The notes beneath the pieces are model-generated. The model was not told the DNA's origin. It worked only from the letters and a program-made list of their open reading frames with translations, and did not search any database. 64,000 nucleotides of DNA from Herpetosiphon sp042688385 (GTDB lineage Bacteria; Chloroflexota; Chloroflexia; Chloroflexales; Herpetosiphonaceae), in assembly GCF_042688385.1 (NCBI RefSeq), contig NZ_JBHUPY010000007.1, forward strand, positions 310,001-374,000, read 5' to 3'. Positions within the stretch are counted from its first letter, which is position 1; each line of letters starts with the position of its first letter. Made by a program: the position numbers and the translations under genes. Positions 49,950-58,506 of this stretch are shown here, piece by piece.

Positions 49950-50130
49950 CCCCTCACCCCAACCCCTCTCCCGCCCAGCAGGCGAGGGGCTTTAACCGCG
50001 TGGTTCTCTCCCAATTCCTTGGTGCATCACGGATGCTCTCCCTCGCCCGCATTCAGTGGATGACGAAACTTCAACTATTTCGCTCCCCCTCGCCCGCGTT
50101 CAGTGGGAGAGGGGGCTGGGGGGTGAGGGA
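49950..50130. repeat. Dispersed CCCTCACCCC unit, copy 4 (extended)
   Basis: CCCCTCACCCCAACCCCTCT at the left, GAGGGGGCTGGGGGGTGAGG at the right, with three internal CTCGCCCGC words. The rest of the 407-base gap (49825-50231) holds the operon promoter on the left and the dinG promoter on the right; no gene. Confidence 0.85.
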
Positions 50131-50158
50131 ATAAACCAAAATGAGACCTTCGATCGAC

Positions 50159-50186
50159 TTGTTTTGAGGCCTAGAACAGGTATAAT
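50159..50186 (+). promoter_or_regulatory. Promoter of the DinG-type helicase gene
   Basis: TTGTTT (50159-50164), 16 bases, perfect TATAAT (50181-50186). It lies 45 bases before the GTG start. Confidence 0.55.
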
Positions 50187-50231
50187 GGCAAAACATTTGA
50201 GCGACATCGAGCTTGCTAGCGAGGAGCATCT

Positions 50232-53015
50232 GTGGAACCGATATATATCGCCTTGGACTTGGAAACAACTGGCTTAGAACCAGGGCGCGATGAGATTATT
50301 GAAGTTGGGGCCGTTAAATTTCGTGGCAACGAGGTTCTCGAAACCTACCAAACCTTGGTCAAACCCAAACAGGTGCTACCAATCAAAATTGCTCGTTTAA
50401 CTGGCATCGATGCTCACGAATTAACCACCGCGCCAAGCTTTAATAGCATTGGTGGCCAAGTAGCCAAATTTCTCAAAAGCTATCCAATTATTGGTCATTC
50501 GGTTGATGGTGATTTGCGCTTTTTGCAGCAACAAGGGCTAAAAGTCACCCAGCCGCATTACGATACCTTCGATTTGGCGACCTTGTTGATTCCGCAATTG
50601 CCCAATTATTCGCTTTCAACGATCGCCGAACATTTGCAAATTGCCCATCCTGATGCCCACCGCGCTTTGGCCGATGCCGAAGCGAGTCGCTTGGTGTTTA
50701 CTGCGTTGCTCGATAAATTGGCTGAATTATCGGCTGCCGAATTGCATAACATCGCTCAAACTACCCAAAAATTGCAATGGCCGCTGGCTAAATTATTTGG
50801 CGAAATTGCCAAACGCCGCGTGCAAACGGTCTGGCAAGCACCAATTGAATTTCAGCCCAAACCAATTGTGCGTCCGATTGCGCTTGAACCAACTGGCAAC
50901 CAACAATTGCTCGATAGCCAAGCGATTGGCGCAATGTTCGGGGCCGAAGGTGGCTTTAGCCGCATGTTTCCTGGCTACGAGCCACGCCAACCACAAATCG
51001 AAATGACGGTTGCTATCGCCGAAGCGCTCAATCAAGGCGATACCTTGATGATCGAAGCGCCAACCGGCACGGGCAAAAGCTTGGCCTACCTCGTGCCCGC
51101 CGCCCAATGGGCACGCCAACGCGGCGAACGGGTTGTCATCTCGACCAACACGATTAACTTGCAAGATCAGCTGTGTTCCAAAGATATTCCGACTGTGCAA
51201 GCGCTCTTGGCAGAGCATCCCGACCAAGCACCAGCGTTGCGCGCCGTGCAGCTCAAAGGTCGCAGCAACTACCTATGTTTGAAGCGCTACGAAGCCTTTC
51301 GCGCCCAACCAGACCACAACGAAGATCAAACCCGTGGCTTGTTGAAGTTGCAACTGTGGTTGCCATCAACCAACAACGGCGACCGCTCGGAATTAATGCT
51401 GATTCAAGGCGAACAGCAGGTTTGGAATAATGTTAATGTTGATCCCGACCAATGTTTGCGCCAACGCTGCTCGCTCTACAACGAATGTTTCTTCTTCAAG
51501 GCCCGCGCTGAGGCCGAAAACGCCCATATTGTGGTTGCCAATCATGCCTTGTTGATGGCCGATGTTAAATCGCCTGGCATTTTGCCACGCTACGATCATT
51601 TGATTATCGACGAAGCGCATAACCTCGAAGATGTTGCCACCGACCAATTGGGCTTTCGGATTTCGCAACACAGCTTAAACAGCTTGCTCAACGATATGCA
51701 CAGCACAGGCGGCGCACGTTTAGCGAGCGGCGTGCTCAACGAGTGGCCGCAACTCTTCCGTTTGAGCACGGTCGACCATAAAGAGCAACGCAAACTCGAA
51801 GATATTAGCGCCGATGTGCGCCCGAATGTTGAAAAAGCCCGCGATGCAGCCCAACAATTGTTCAGCATTTTCAACGATATTATGGCCAAAGATCGCAGCG
51901 TAACCCAATACGATCCTCAATTGCGCATCACTACCAAAATTCGCCGCCATGCTGAATGGAGCCAAGTTGAGCAAACATGGGAAAATTTGAGCATTAATTT
52001 GCGCAAAATTGGCGATGGTTTTGGCAAACTCCAAGCAATTTTGGATAATCTCGAAGGCCGCGATATTAATGGCTACGACGATTTGGTGATGCGGGTCAAG
52101 GGCATTGTCAATGCCTGCGGCGAATTACAACGCCAATTTGATCTGGTGATTTATGGCAACGAAGAGACCGTGGCCTGGCTCACCGCCGATCAACGCCGCC
52201 GCGAATTGTTGGTCCAAGCAGCGCCAATTCATGTTGGGCCGTTGCTCACCGAAGATCTTTGGATGAAGAAACGGGCCAATATTTTGGTTTCAGCCACGCT
52301 TTCGGTCAGTAATAGCTTCGATTACCCCAAGCAACGCTTGGGCTTAGATGAAGCCACAGCCATGCAGCTCGATTCGCCATTCGATTACAGCAAATCGACC
52401 TTAATCTATTTGCCAACCGATATGCCCGAACCCAATGAGCGCAATTATCAACGCGCCATGGAAGACGCATTAATTAATTTATGTAAAGCGACTGGTGGCC
52501 GCACCTTAGCCTTGTTCACCGCCAATACATCGCTACGCCAAACCTACCATGGCATTAGCGAAAGCCTTGAGCAAGCGGATATTTCGACTTTAGCGCAAGG
52601 CATGGATGGCTCGCGGCGTTCGTTGATCCAACGCTTCAAATCTGACCCACGCACGGTTTTGTTGGGTACAGCCTCGTTTTGGGAAGGCGTGGATGTGGTT
52701 GGTGATGCCTTGAGCGTGTTGGTGATTACCAAGTTGCCCTTCAGCGTGCCCAACGACCCAGTGTTTTCGGCGCGATCCGAGGGGTTCGACGATGCTTTTG
52801 CTGAATACTCAGTGCCGCAAGCGATTTTGCGCTTCAAACAAGGCTTTGGCCGCCTCATTCGCTCCAAAGATGATCGCGGGATTGTGGTGGTGCTTGATCG
52901 GCGCTTGCTCAGCAAAAACTATGGTCGCCAATTCCTCGAATCATTGCCCGATTGCACCGTGCAGCGCAAGCCGCTTTCTGAGCTCGCAACTACTGCGGCC
53001 CGCTGGTTGGTTTAA
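50232..53015 (+). CDS. dinG: DnaQ-type exonuclease fused to DinG-type helicase
   Basis: A 927-residue protein. Residues ~1-165 are a DEDD 3'-5' exonuclease (ALDLETTGLEPGRDEIIE, IIGHSVDGDLRFL, HRALADAEASRLVF). Residues ~255-920 are a superfamily 2 helicase: Walker A EAPTGTGKSLAY, DEAH box LIIDEAHNLEDVA, and late motifs LGTASFWEGVDV and FGRLIRSKDDRGIVVVLDRR. Four cysteines (YLCLKRY, then CLRQRCSLYNEC) can hold the iron-sulfur cluster of XPD/DinG helicases. It starts with GTG at 50232, with GAGGAG 7 bases before. This fusion is the usual form in Firmicutes and related phyla. It probably works in repair of damaged or stalled replication forks. The repeat unit at 53029 follows it. Confidence 0.95.
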   Translation: MEPIYIALDLETTGLEPGRDEIIEVGAVKFRGNEVLETYQTLVKPKQVLPIKIARLTGIDAHELTTAPSFNSIGGQVAKFLKSYPIIGHSVDGDLRFLQQQGLKVTQPHYDTFDLATLLIPQLPNYSLSTIAEHLQIAHPDAHRALADAEASRLVFTALLDKLAELSAAELHNIAQTTQKLQWPLAKLFGEIAKRRVQTVWQAPIEFQPKPIVRPIALEPTGNQQLLDSQAIGAMFGAEGGFSRMFPGYEPRQPQIEMTVAIAEALNQGDTLMIEAPTGTGKSLAYLVPAAQWARQRGERVVISTNTINLQDQLCSKDIPTVQALLAEHPDQAPALRAVQLKGRSNYLCLKRYEAFRAQPDHNEDQTRGLLKLQLWLPSTNNGDRSELMLIQGEQQVWNNVNVDPDQCLRQRCSLYNECFFFKARAEAENAHIVVANHALLMADVKSPGILPRYDHLIIDEAHNLEDVATDQLGFRISQHSLNSLLNDMHSTGGARLASGVLNEWPQLFRLSTVDHKEQRKLEDISADVRPNVEKARDAAQQLFSIFNDIMAKDRSVTQYDPQLRITTKIRRHAEWSQVEQTWENLSINLRKIGDGFGKLQAILDNLEGRDINGYDDLVMRVKGIVNACGELQRQFDLVIYGNEETVAWLTADQRRRELLVQAAPIHVGPLLTEDLWMKKRANILVSATLSVSNSFDYPKQRLGLDEATAMQLDSPFDYSKSTLIYLPTDMPEPNERNYQRAMEDALINLCKATGGRTLALFTANTSLRQTYHGISESLEQADISTLAQGMDGSRRSLIQRFKSDPRTVLLGTASFWEGVDVVGDALSVLVITKLPFSVPNDPVFSARSEGFDDAFAEYSVPQAILRFKQGFGRLIRSKDDRGIVVVLDRRLLSKNYGRQFLESLPDCTVQRKPLSELATTAARWLV

Positions 53016-53028
53016 ATTCCCTCACCCC

Positions 53029-53182
53029 AACCCCTCTCCCGCCCAGCGGGAGAGGGGCTTTTCATATGTTCTTGCACAATTCCAAGGGTCAGCTCCCCTC
53101 GCCCGCGCCGTGGGAGATTGGTAAACAAGGGTCGGCTCCCCCTCGCCCGCGTCCAGTGGGAGAGGGGGTTGGGGGGTGAGGG
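53029..53182. repeat. Dispersed CCCTCACCCC unit, copy 5
   Basis: CCCTCACCCCAACCCCTCTC at the left, GAGGGGGTTGGGGGGTGAGG at the right, with inner CTCGCCCGCG words. It fills the whole gap between the convergent dinG and penicillin-binding protein genes and may act as their terminator. Confidence 0.85.
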
Positions 53183-53185
53183 AAC

Positions 53186-55993
53186 TTATTTCACGCTCAA
53201 TACACTGACGCTGCTGGTTACACGGTTGCCAGCTTGATCGATTGCTGTGGCGACAACGCGATAGGTTCCAGCTTGGGTTGGGCTAAAATCAAGGCTATAG
53301 GGCGCTTGATCGCGCATAAACACCTCGCCATTGACCGTCCACTCAACCTTGGCAAGCTGGCGATCATCTTGGGCGTTGGCTTGAAACTGCACTGATTGGC
53401 CGCGCAAGGCCGTAGCTGGCACCGTGATGCTAATTGTTGGTGCAGTTCGATCAAGATAGATCGTGACTCGTTGCTCGTTCATGCCATTGCTTTGCTCAAC
53501 CAACAAACGCAAACTATACTCGCCTTCGGGCAAGCCATCAGCATTCCAAATTGCCAACAAGCCATTGGAAATCCCGCCAAAGCCTTCGATAATCGTCGTC
53601 CAGCTGCTAGGATTCGCGCCAGTGCCCCAAGCAACCGTATAATCGCCAGCAGCGCTGCCGCGAATGCGAATTGGCGCGGCTAAGGCTGCACCATCTGTTG
53701 GCTCGATCAAGGCAATTGGAACATTGGCGTTGCCTGCATTGGTTGGATTCACCAAAGCACAAGGCTTGGTTGGCGGAGTTCCCAAGCCGCCAGTTTCGCC
53801 CCAATTGCCCGCCTCATCGGGATAGATTGCAAACACCCGATCTTCGCCTGGCTGGTCGGGCAAGGCCACACAATCGCCACTTGGGCCAACCCGAATCGTG
53901 CGATAGACATTTTCGGTTTCGACTGGCTCAGTGCCATTAACAAAATATTCGCTGCGAATGTTGGGGCAGGCTTTCGATGGTTTGGTGCCAGTTGGAATAC
54001 AAACTTCGTGCTCGGCAACATTCGCTGGTGGCGTAAATTGCTCGATTGGCAAGCCTTCGTGGAACTTGGTCATCAGGCGATTCCAAATCACGGCAGCACC
54101 AAATGAGCCAGGCACTGCATCCATTGGGCTATTATCGCTATTACCAACCCACGCGCCAATCACCACGCTCGGCGTATAGCCAACCGTCCAGCTATCACGG
54201 TCGTCGTCGGTCGTGCCGGTTTTGACCGCCGCAGGCCGATCGTTGGGCAATTCCATGGCATTGTCAGGCCCAAACATCCACTCGCGGGCTTGGTTATCGC
54301 TCAACATACTTGAAACAATAAACGCCAAACCATTGCCATCTGGCCCCAAGGCTGGTTGGCTTGGTGGTTCGCTCCAAGCTTCGAGCACTTCGCCCCGCGT
54401 ATTGACCACCTTCAAAATCGTTGAGGCAGGTCGATAATTGCCCTCGTTGGCAAACACGCTGTAGGCAGTGGTCAATTCCATTAGGGTTACTTCGCCGCCG
54501 CCAAGCGCCAACGATAAACCATAGCGGGGGCGATCATCGAGGGTGCTGATGCCAACCCGCTGCATCAAACGCAAAAACTCATCAATACCCACATGATCGA
54601 GGGTTTTGACCGCTGGCACGTTGAATGAATTGGCTAAGGCAACCCGAATCGAAACTGGCCCATGGAAATTACGATCATAATTTTTGGGCGCATAGACTTC
54701 GCCGCCAGCAAAGCGATATTCGGTGGGCACATCCCAAAGCACGCTGGCCGCCGTCCAATCGCGCATCATCGCCGCCGCATAGACAAACGGTTTGAGTGCC
54801 GAACCTGGTTGACGTTCGGCCAAAGCCACATTCACTTGGCCATCAATCGCCGCATTGTTGTAATCAGCCGAGCCGACCATCGCCAAGACTTGGTTGGTTT
54901 TGCGATCAAGCATCACTACCGCGCCGTTGGTTGCGTTTTGGGCAGTAATTTCGCTGACCCGTTGCTGCACCTCTTGCTGAGCGGTTGCCTGCCATTGCGG
55001 ATCAAGCGTCGTGGTCACTCGCAAGCCGCCACGATAGAGCAATTCGGGGCCATAGCGCGCTTCAAGCAATTGGCGCACATAAAACACAAAGTGCGGTGCA
55101 GTTAAATTCACTTGCGACGGCTTGACATACAATACTTCAGCAAAGGCTTGTTCAGCTTGCTGCTTGGTAATCATATTGTTGCGCACCATTGCTGCCAAGA
55201 CGATCTCTTGGCGTTGTTTGGCGGCATCGGCATTAACCAAGGGATCAAGTTGCGATGGCGATTGAGGCAAGCCAGCCAACATCGCTGCTTGGGCCAAGCT
55301 TAAATCGCTCACGCTAACCCCAAAATAGGCTTGGGCAGCGGCCTCAGCGCCATAGGCATTATTGCCATAGGGAATTTCGTTCAAATACAAGGCCAAAATT
55401 TGATCTTTGGAATAGCGTTGGCTAATTTGATAGGCCAAAATTGCCTCGCGAATTTTGCGCTTGGGCGTTTGCTGGCCGCGTTCTTCTGGCGAAAGCAACA
55501 CATTGCGCACCAATTGCTGGGTAATCGTCGAAGCACCGCCTTGGCCAGTTTCTTGGTCGGTCAAATTGGCCAGCGCTGCACGGGCAATCGAAGGCAAATT
55601 AACCCCAGGATTGGTATAGAAATTACTATCTTCGACCGCAATTGTGGCCTGTTTAAGATACTCGGAGAAGGCGCTGAACGGCACGACCGTGCGTTGGCCA
55701 GCGTTAGGATCGAAAATCTCATACAGCAAGGTTGTGCCATCGCGGGCATAGAGTTTGGTGGTTTCAAAGGCGCGATGCGTGCCCAAATTATCAATCGAGG
55801 GCAAATTGCGGCTAAAATACCAATAGCCACCCAAGCCAGCTGCAAGGATGCAAAATACCCCAATCAGCAGCAGTTGCACCAAAAGAATCAGTGCTTTGAG
55901 CCACCATGGGCGCGCTTGACGGCGAGCAGCCCGCGCCGAACGCCGTTCCTGCCGAGTAGTTAATTGTGGTTGATCGCTGTTTGATTGTGCCAT
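53186..55993 (-). CDS. Class A penicillin-binding protein (bifunctional transglycosylase/transpeptidase)
   Basis: A 935-residue cell-wall enzyme. It has a short basic cytoplasmic start (TRQERRSARAARRQARPWW) and a membrane segment (~35-60). The GT51 transglycosylase domain (~100-290) shows ATIAVEDSNFYTNPG with the catalytic Glu, GQGGASTITQQLVRN and KIREAILAYQISQRYSKDQIL. The transpeptidase domain (~370-650) has QPGSALKPFVYAA (SxxK), ANSFNVPAV and VKTGTTDDDRDSW (KTG). C-terminal Ig-like domains (~750-935) carry the Asn/Gly/Thr-rich repeats NGMNEQRVTIYLDRT and TVNGEVFMRDQAPYS. The ATG at 55993 is chosen because the extra 17 codons to 56044 are made of repeat-like DNA; neither has a strong ribosome site. 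It polymerises and cross-links peptidoglycan at the membrane surface. Confidence 0.95.
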   Translation of the reverse strand: MAQSNSDQPQLTTRQERRSARAARRQARPWWLKALILLVQLLLIGVFCILAAGLGGYWYFSRNLPSIDNLGTHRAFETTKLYARDGTTLLYEIFDPNAGQRTVVPFSAFSEYLKQATIAVEDSNFYTNPGVNLPSIARAALANLTDQETGQGGASTITQQLVRNVLLSPEERGQQTPKRKIREAILAYQISQRYSKDQILALYLNEIPYGNNAYGAEAAAQAYFGVSVSDLSLAQAAMLAGLPQSPSQLDPLVNADAAKQRQEIVLAAMVRNNMITKQQAEQAFAEVLYVKPSQVNLTAPHFVFYVRQLLEARYGPELLYRGGLRVTTTLDPQWQATAQQEVQQRVSEITAQNATNGAVVMLDRKTNQVLAMVGSADYNNAAIDGQVNVALAERQPGSALKPFVYAAAMMRDWTAASVLWDVPTEYRFAGGEVYAPKNYDRNFHGPVSIRVALANSFNVPAVKTLDHVGIDEFLRLMQRVGISTLDDRPRYGLSLALGGGEVTLMELTTAYSVFANEGNYRPASTILKVVNTRGEVLEAWSEPPSQPALGPDGNGLAFIVSSMLSDNQAREWMFGPDNAMELPNDRPAAVKTGTTDDDRDSWTVGYTPSVVIGAWVGNSDNSPMDAVPGSFGAAVIWNRLMTKFHEGLPIEQFTPPANVAEHEVCIPTGTKPSKACPNIRSEYFVNGTEPVETENVYRTIRVGPSGDCVALPDQPGEDRVFAIYPDEAGNWGETGGLGTPPTKPCALVNPTNAGNANVPIALIEPTDGAALAAPIRIRGSAAGDYTVAWGTGANPSSWTTIIEGFGGISNGLLAIWNADGLPEGEYSLRLLVEQSNGMNEQRVTIYLDRTAPTISITVPATALRGQSVQFQANAQDDRQLAKVEWTVNGEVFMRDQAPYSLDFSPTQAGTYRVVATAIDQAGNRVTSSVSVLSVK

Positions 55994-56012
55994 AGTCGTT
56001 TGGGGAATGGTC

Positions 56013-56095
56013 GCTGGGGAATGGGGGCTGGTTAAAATCAGCATATTCCCGATCCCTGACCCCTAATCCCTGACCCCCACAAATAAATTTTGCGA
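56013..56095. repeat. Word repeats between the divergent wall and protease genes
   Basis: It contains GGGAATGGGGGCTGG, GATCCCTGACCCCTAATCCC and TGACCCCCAC, versions of the CCGATCCCC words at 41030 and 43950. Promoters for the two divergent genes must lie here or at 56085-56130 (GATAAAATTATAGC), but none is clear. Confidence 0.5.
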
Positions 56096-56154
56096 TAAAA
56101 TTATAGCATGCAGCCTACACCATTTTCGGTGATTATGCAGAAAGGATGTTTTGC

Positions 56155-57369
56155 ATGAAGCAACGCAGCATGCGTGTTTTGATTCCAGCATTTCTTATTC
56201 CACTAGGGCTTTGTATTCTGGGCAGTATCTTGATTTGGATTTTTGCGCCAAATGAGCAAGCAACTCCTGAGCAAAGTACAAATCCTAATACAACTCTGTC
56301 AGCTGAGCCAACGCCAGTTGCCGTCAGCCCGGTTAATACCACCCCAAGCAATGATCTTAGCGATGAGCAAGCTCGTATCGATTTGTACAAGCGGGTTGGG
56401 CCTGCTGTCGTGAGCATCGATACTGAAGTTGCTGGCGAAAGCAGCCAAGAAGTAACCCAAGAGGCGCTTGGCTCAGGCTTTTTGGTCGACGATCAAGGCC
56501 ATATCGCCACCAACAACCATGTCATCGAAGGCGCTACCCGCATTTTTGTCACCTTCTCCGATGGTCGCCAAGTGCCAGCAAGCTTGCGCGGCGCTGATCA
56601 AGATAACGATATTGCGGTGATTAAGGTTGAGGCCGAGGAAGTAAGCAGCATCGCGCCCATGGTTTTTGGCAACTCGCGCGAGGTGCAAGTTGGCCAAGAT
56701 ACGATTGCAATTGGCAATCCTTTTGGCTTGCAAAATACCATGACCTTGGGGATTGTCAGCGCGGTCGAAGGGCGTTCGTTGCCTGGGCGCACCTTGGCCA
56801 ATGGCGGCCAATTTCGCATCAGCCGCATCATTCAGACCGACGCGGCCATTAACCCTGGCAATAGCGGCGGCCCTTTGCTCAACAGCAACGGCGAAGTGAT
56901 TGGCATCAATACCGCGATTCGGGTCAGCGATCCGACGGCTGCACCAGCCTTTGCTGGGGTTGGCTATGCTGTACCTGCAAATACGGTCAAAATCATTGTT
57001 GAAGATTTGATTAAAACTGGCAAGCACGATTCGGCCTATTTGGGCGTGAGCATGCTCACGATTAGCTCGCAATTGGCGGAAGAATTGAAATTGCCAGTCA
57101 ATCAAGGTGCACTCGTCACCAATGTGGTTGTCGATGGCCCCGCCGATCAGGCAGGCATTCGCTTGGGCACCAACAGCATCCAAGTTGAAGGCGCTGAATT
57201 GATTATTGATAGCGATATTGTGACCGCCTTCAATGGCGAACGCATTCGCTCAAGCGACGATCTGATTGCTCATATCAACGATTCGCGGGTTGGCGATAAA
57301 GTTAATTTGACGATTATTCGGGGTGAGCAAGAGCAAACAGTCGAGGTAACCTTGGGGGCACGCCCTTAA
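56155..57369 (+). CDS. HtrA/DegP-type serine protease with PDZ domain
   Basis: A 404-residue membrane-anchored protease. Residues ~6-28 form a signal anchor (LIPAFLIPLGLCILGSILIWIF), then a Thr/Pro linker, then the trypsin domain with the triad TNNHVIEG (His), DQDNDIAVIKV (Asp) and NPGNSGGPLL (Ser). A PDZ domain (~285-400) has YLGVSMLTISSQL, DGPADQAGIRLG and VGDKVNLTIIRG. The family degrades misfolded exported proteins. ATG 56155 has AGGA 8 bases upstream; an ATG at 56146 has no room for a ribosome site. It is divergent from the penicillin-binding protein. Two hairpins follow at 57393 and 57495. Confidence 0.95.
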   Translation: MKQRSMRVLIPAFLIPLGLCILGSILIWIFAPNEQATPEQSTNPNTTLSAEPTPVAVSPVNTTPSNDLSDEQARIDLYKRVGPAVVSIDTEVAGESSQEVTQEALGSGFLVDDQGHIATNNHVIEGATRIFVTFSDGRQVPASLRGADQDNDIAVIKVEAEEVSSIAPMVFGNSREVQVGQDTIAIGNPFGLQNTMTLGIVSAVEGRSLPGRTLANGGQFRISRIIQTDAAINPGNSGGPLLNSNGEVIGINTAIRVSDPTAAPAFAGVGYAVPANTVKIIVEDLIKTGKHDSAYLGVSMLTISSQLAEELKLPVNQGALVTNVVVDGPADQAGIRLGTNSIQVEGAELIIDSDIVTAFNGERIRSSDDLIAHINDSRVGDKVNLTIIRGEQEQTVEVTLGARP

Positions 57370-57392
57370 AACGCAGTGGTTAGCCCAATCTT

Positions 57393-57410
57393 ATCACCCC
57401 AAGGGGTGAT
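57393..57410 (+). terminator. Hairpin after the HtrA gene
   Basis: ATCACCCC and GGGGTGAT are separated by two bases and followed by CTTT. It is a weak terminator candidate 24 bases after the stop. Confidence 0.4.
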
Positions 57411-57494
57411 CTTTCGAGATTCTGGATCGCGAGCCGTATCTTTTTTGCAGGCTGCACGGTTTCCCTTATGCCAGACCTCTCCACACAGCAAACA

Positions 57495-57535
57495 CGGGCG
57501 GGTGCAATCGACTGATAGCACCCGCCCGATGTTTT
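57495..57535 (+). terminator. Intrinsic terminator after the HtrA gene
   Basis: CGGGCGGGTGC (57495-57505) pairs with 57518-57528, followed by GATGTTTTT. It ends the plus-strand transcript just before the convergent gene's stop at 57535. Confidence 0.8.
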
Positions 57536-58347
57536 TAGCTATTAACCCATATCAGCCCACGTTGCTGTTGCATGGCTAAAAGCGCCAGATTACGGATAAA
57601 CGCTAAACCCAATGCCTCAAACGCCACATTCGGAAAATATTCTGCGCGCAAATCTTGATTCCAAAATGTTTTTAGGGCTTGCTGCATCGCTTCTAAGCTT
57701 GGTTTGATCGCTGGTAGCTCAAGTTTTGATAGGTGGTAGGCTAAACGTGCAGTTTCTGCTGGATCAAGCCAGCCATGAATCCCTTCTGCTGAGCCACCCC
57801 AACCATAGCCAATAACCCAGCCCCGTTGGCCCAAACGATTCAATAATTGATAGGCTGGATGTGCAGGCTCCATGCCTTGTTGCTCCAACCAAGCCTGATA
57901 AAAGCGCATGGTAACGGTGCGCCCAACAAACATGCTTGGCCCTAAACACAGCAGATCAACAACTTCAGCGAAGAGCAACATCAGATCATCAGCCACGCCC
58001 TGCTGCCGACTCGTGTGCAGCGGACATTGATTGATCTCAACACAGTTGCTTGAACGACAAGCACGCTCTTTCCATTCGACAAACCATGCTTTAGCGCTTT
58101 GATGCTGGCCATTCCAAGCCCAATCGTGATCAAGGTAGCTGCAATGCGCTTGGAAATCAGCGCCATGCAAAAATTTAGCCGCATAGTGCTCACGATAGGC
58201 AGGAAGCATCACGTTATTGCTGCCCTGAATAATCGCGCCCAGCCATGGGGCCGCAACGCCCGTTTTGATAAAGGCTTGGATAGCGGGCACAACCAATTCA
58301 CGATAAACCTGATAATCAAAAAGATGTACCTCTGCATCAGATCCCAT
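57535..58347 (-). CDS. Protein of unknown function, His/Cys-containing, cytoplasmic
   Basis: A 270-residue protein I do not recognise. It has no signal peptide or membrane helix. Residues ~60-115 hold many possible metal ligands (REHYAAKFLHGADFQAHCSY, DHDWAWNGQH, ERACRSSNC and NQCPLHTSR). The rest is alpha-helical with aromatic-rich stretches (GWVIGYGWGGSAEGIHGW, LKTFWNQDLRAEYFPNVAF). The start ATG 58347 has AAGGAGAA 6 bases upstream; the longer frame to 58467 lacks a ribosome site. It is convergent with the HtrA gene and divergent from the ATPase gene at 58507. A metal-binding or effector role is only a guess. Confidence 0.7.
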   Translation of the reverse strand: MGSDAEVHLFDYQVYRELVVPAIQAFIKTGVAAPWLGAIIQGSNNVMLPAYREHYAAKFLHGADFQAHCSYLDHDWAWNGQHQSAKAWFVEWKERACRSSNCVEINQCPLHTSRQQGVADDLMLLFAEVVDLLCLGPSMFVGRTVTMRFYQAWLEQQGMEPAHPAYQLLNRLGQRGWVIGYGWGGSAEGIHGWLDPAETARLAYHLSKLELPAIKPSLEAMQQALKTFWNQDLRAEYFPNVAFEALGLAFIRNLALLAMQQQRGLIWVNS

Positions 58348-58413
58348 CTGCTTCTCCTTTCTAGCCGAGCAACCAATCACAAAAATTTGCCTAGCTTTTG
58401 GCGATTCTCGCGC

Positions 58414-58419
58414 TATAAT
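58414..58419 (+). promoter_or_regulatory. -10 box of the NB-ARC/TPR gene
   Basis: Perfect TATAAT, 88 bases before the ATG. No good -35 (TTGCCT lies 21 bases upstream). Confidence 0.4.
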
Positions 58420-58506
58420 TAAACACTCAAACGTCGCAACCTTGATCAGCCCAACGCCCAATTCCACCCTACGCGAAAACCCCTAACTAGCATCCTGGAG
58501 TTCATT

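Noticed and set aside
49950..50130. Possible CRISPR-like array
   Set aside because: The repeated words are irregular in spacing and form inverted pairs; no regular spacers and no cas gene.
55331..55963. 210-codon frame antisense to the penicillin-binding protein
   Set aside because: Opposite strand of the transglycosylase domain; composition of a shadow frame.
56473..57183. 236-codon frame antisense to the HtrA gene
   Set aside because: Opposite strand of a gene with a full catalytic triad; no motif, no ribosome site.
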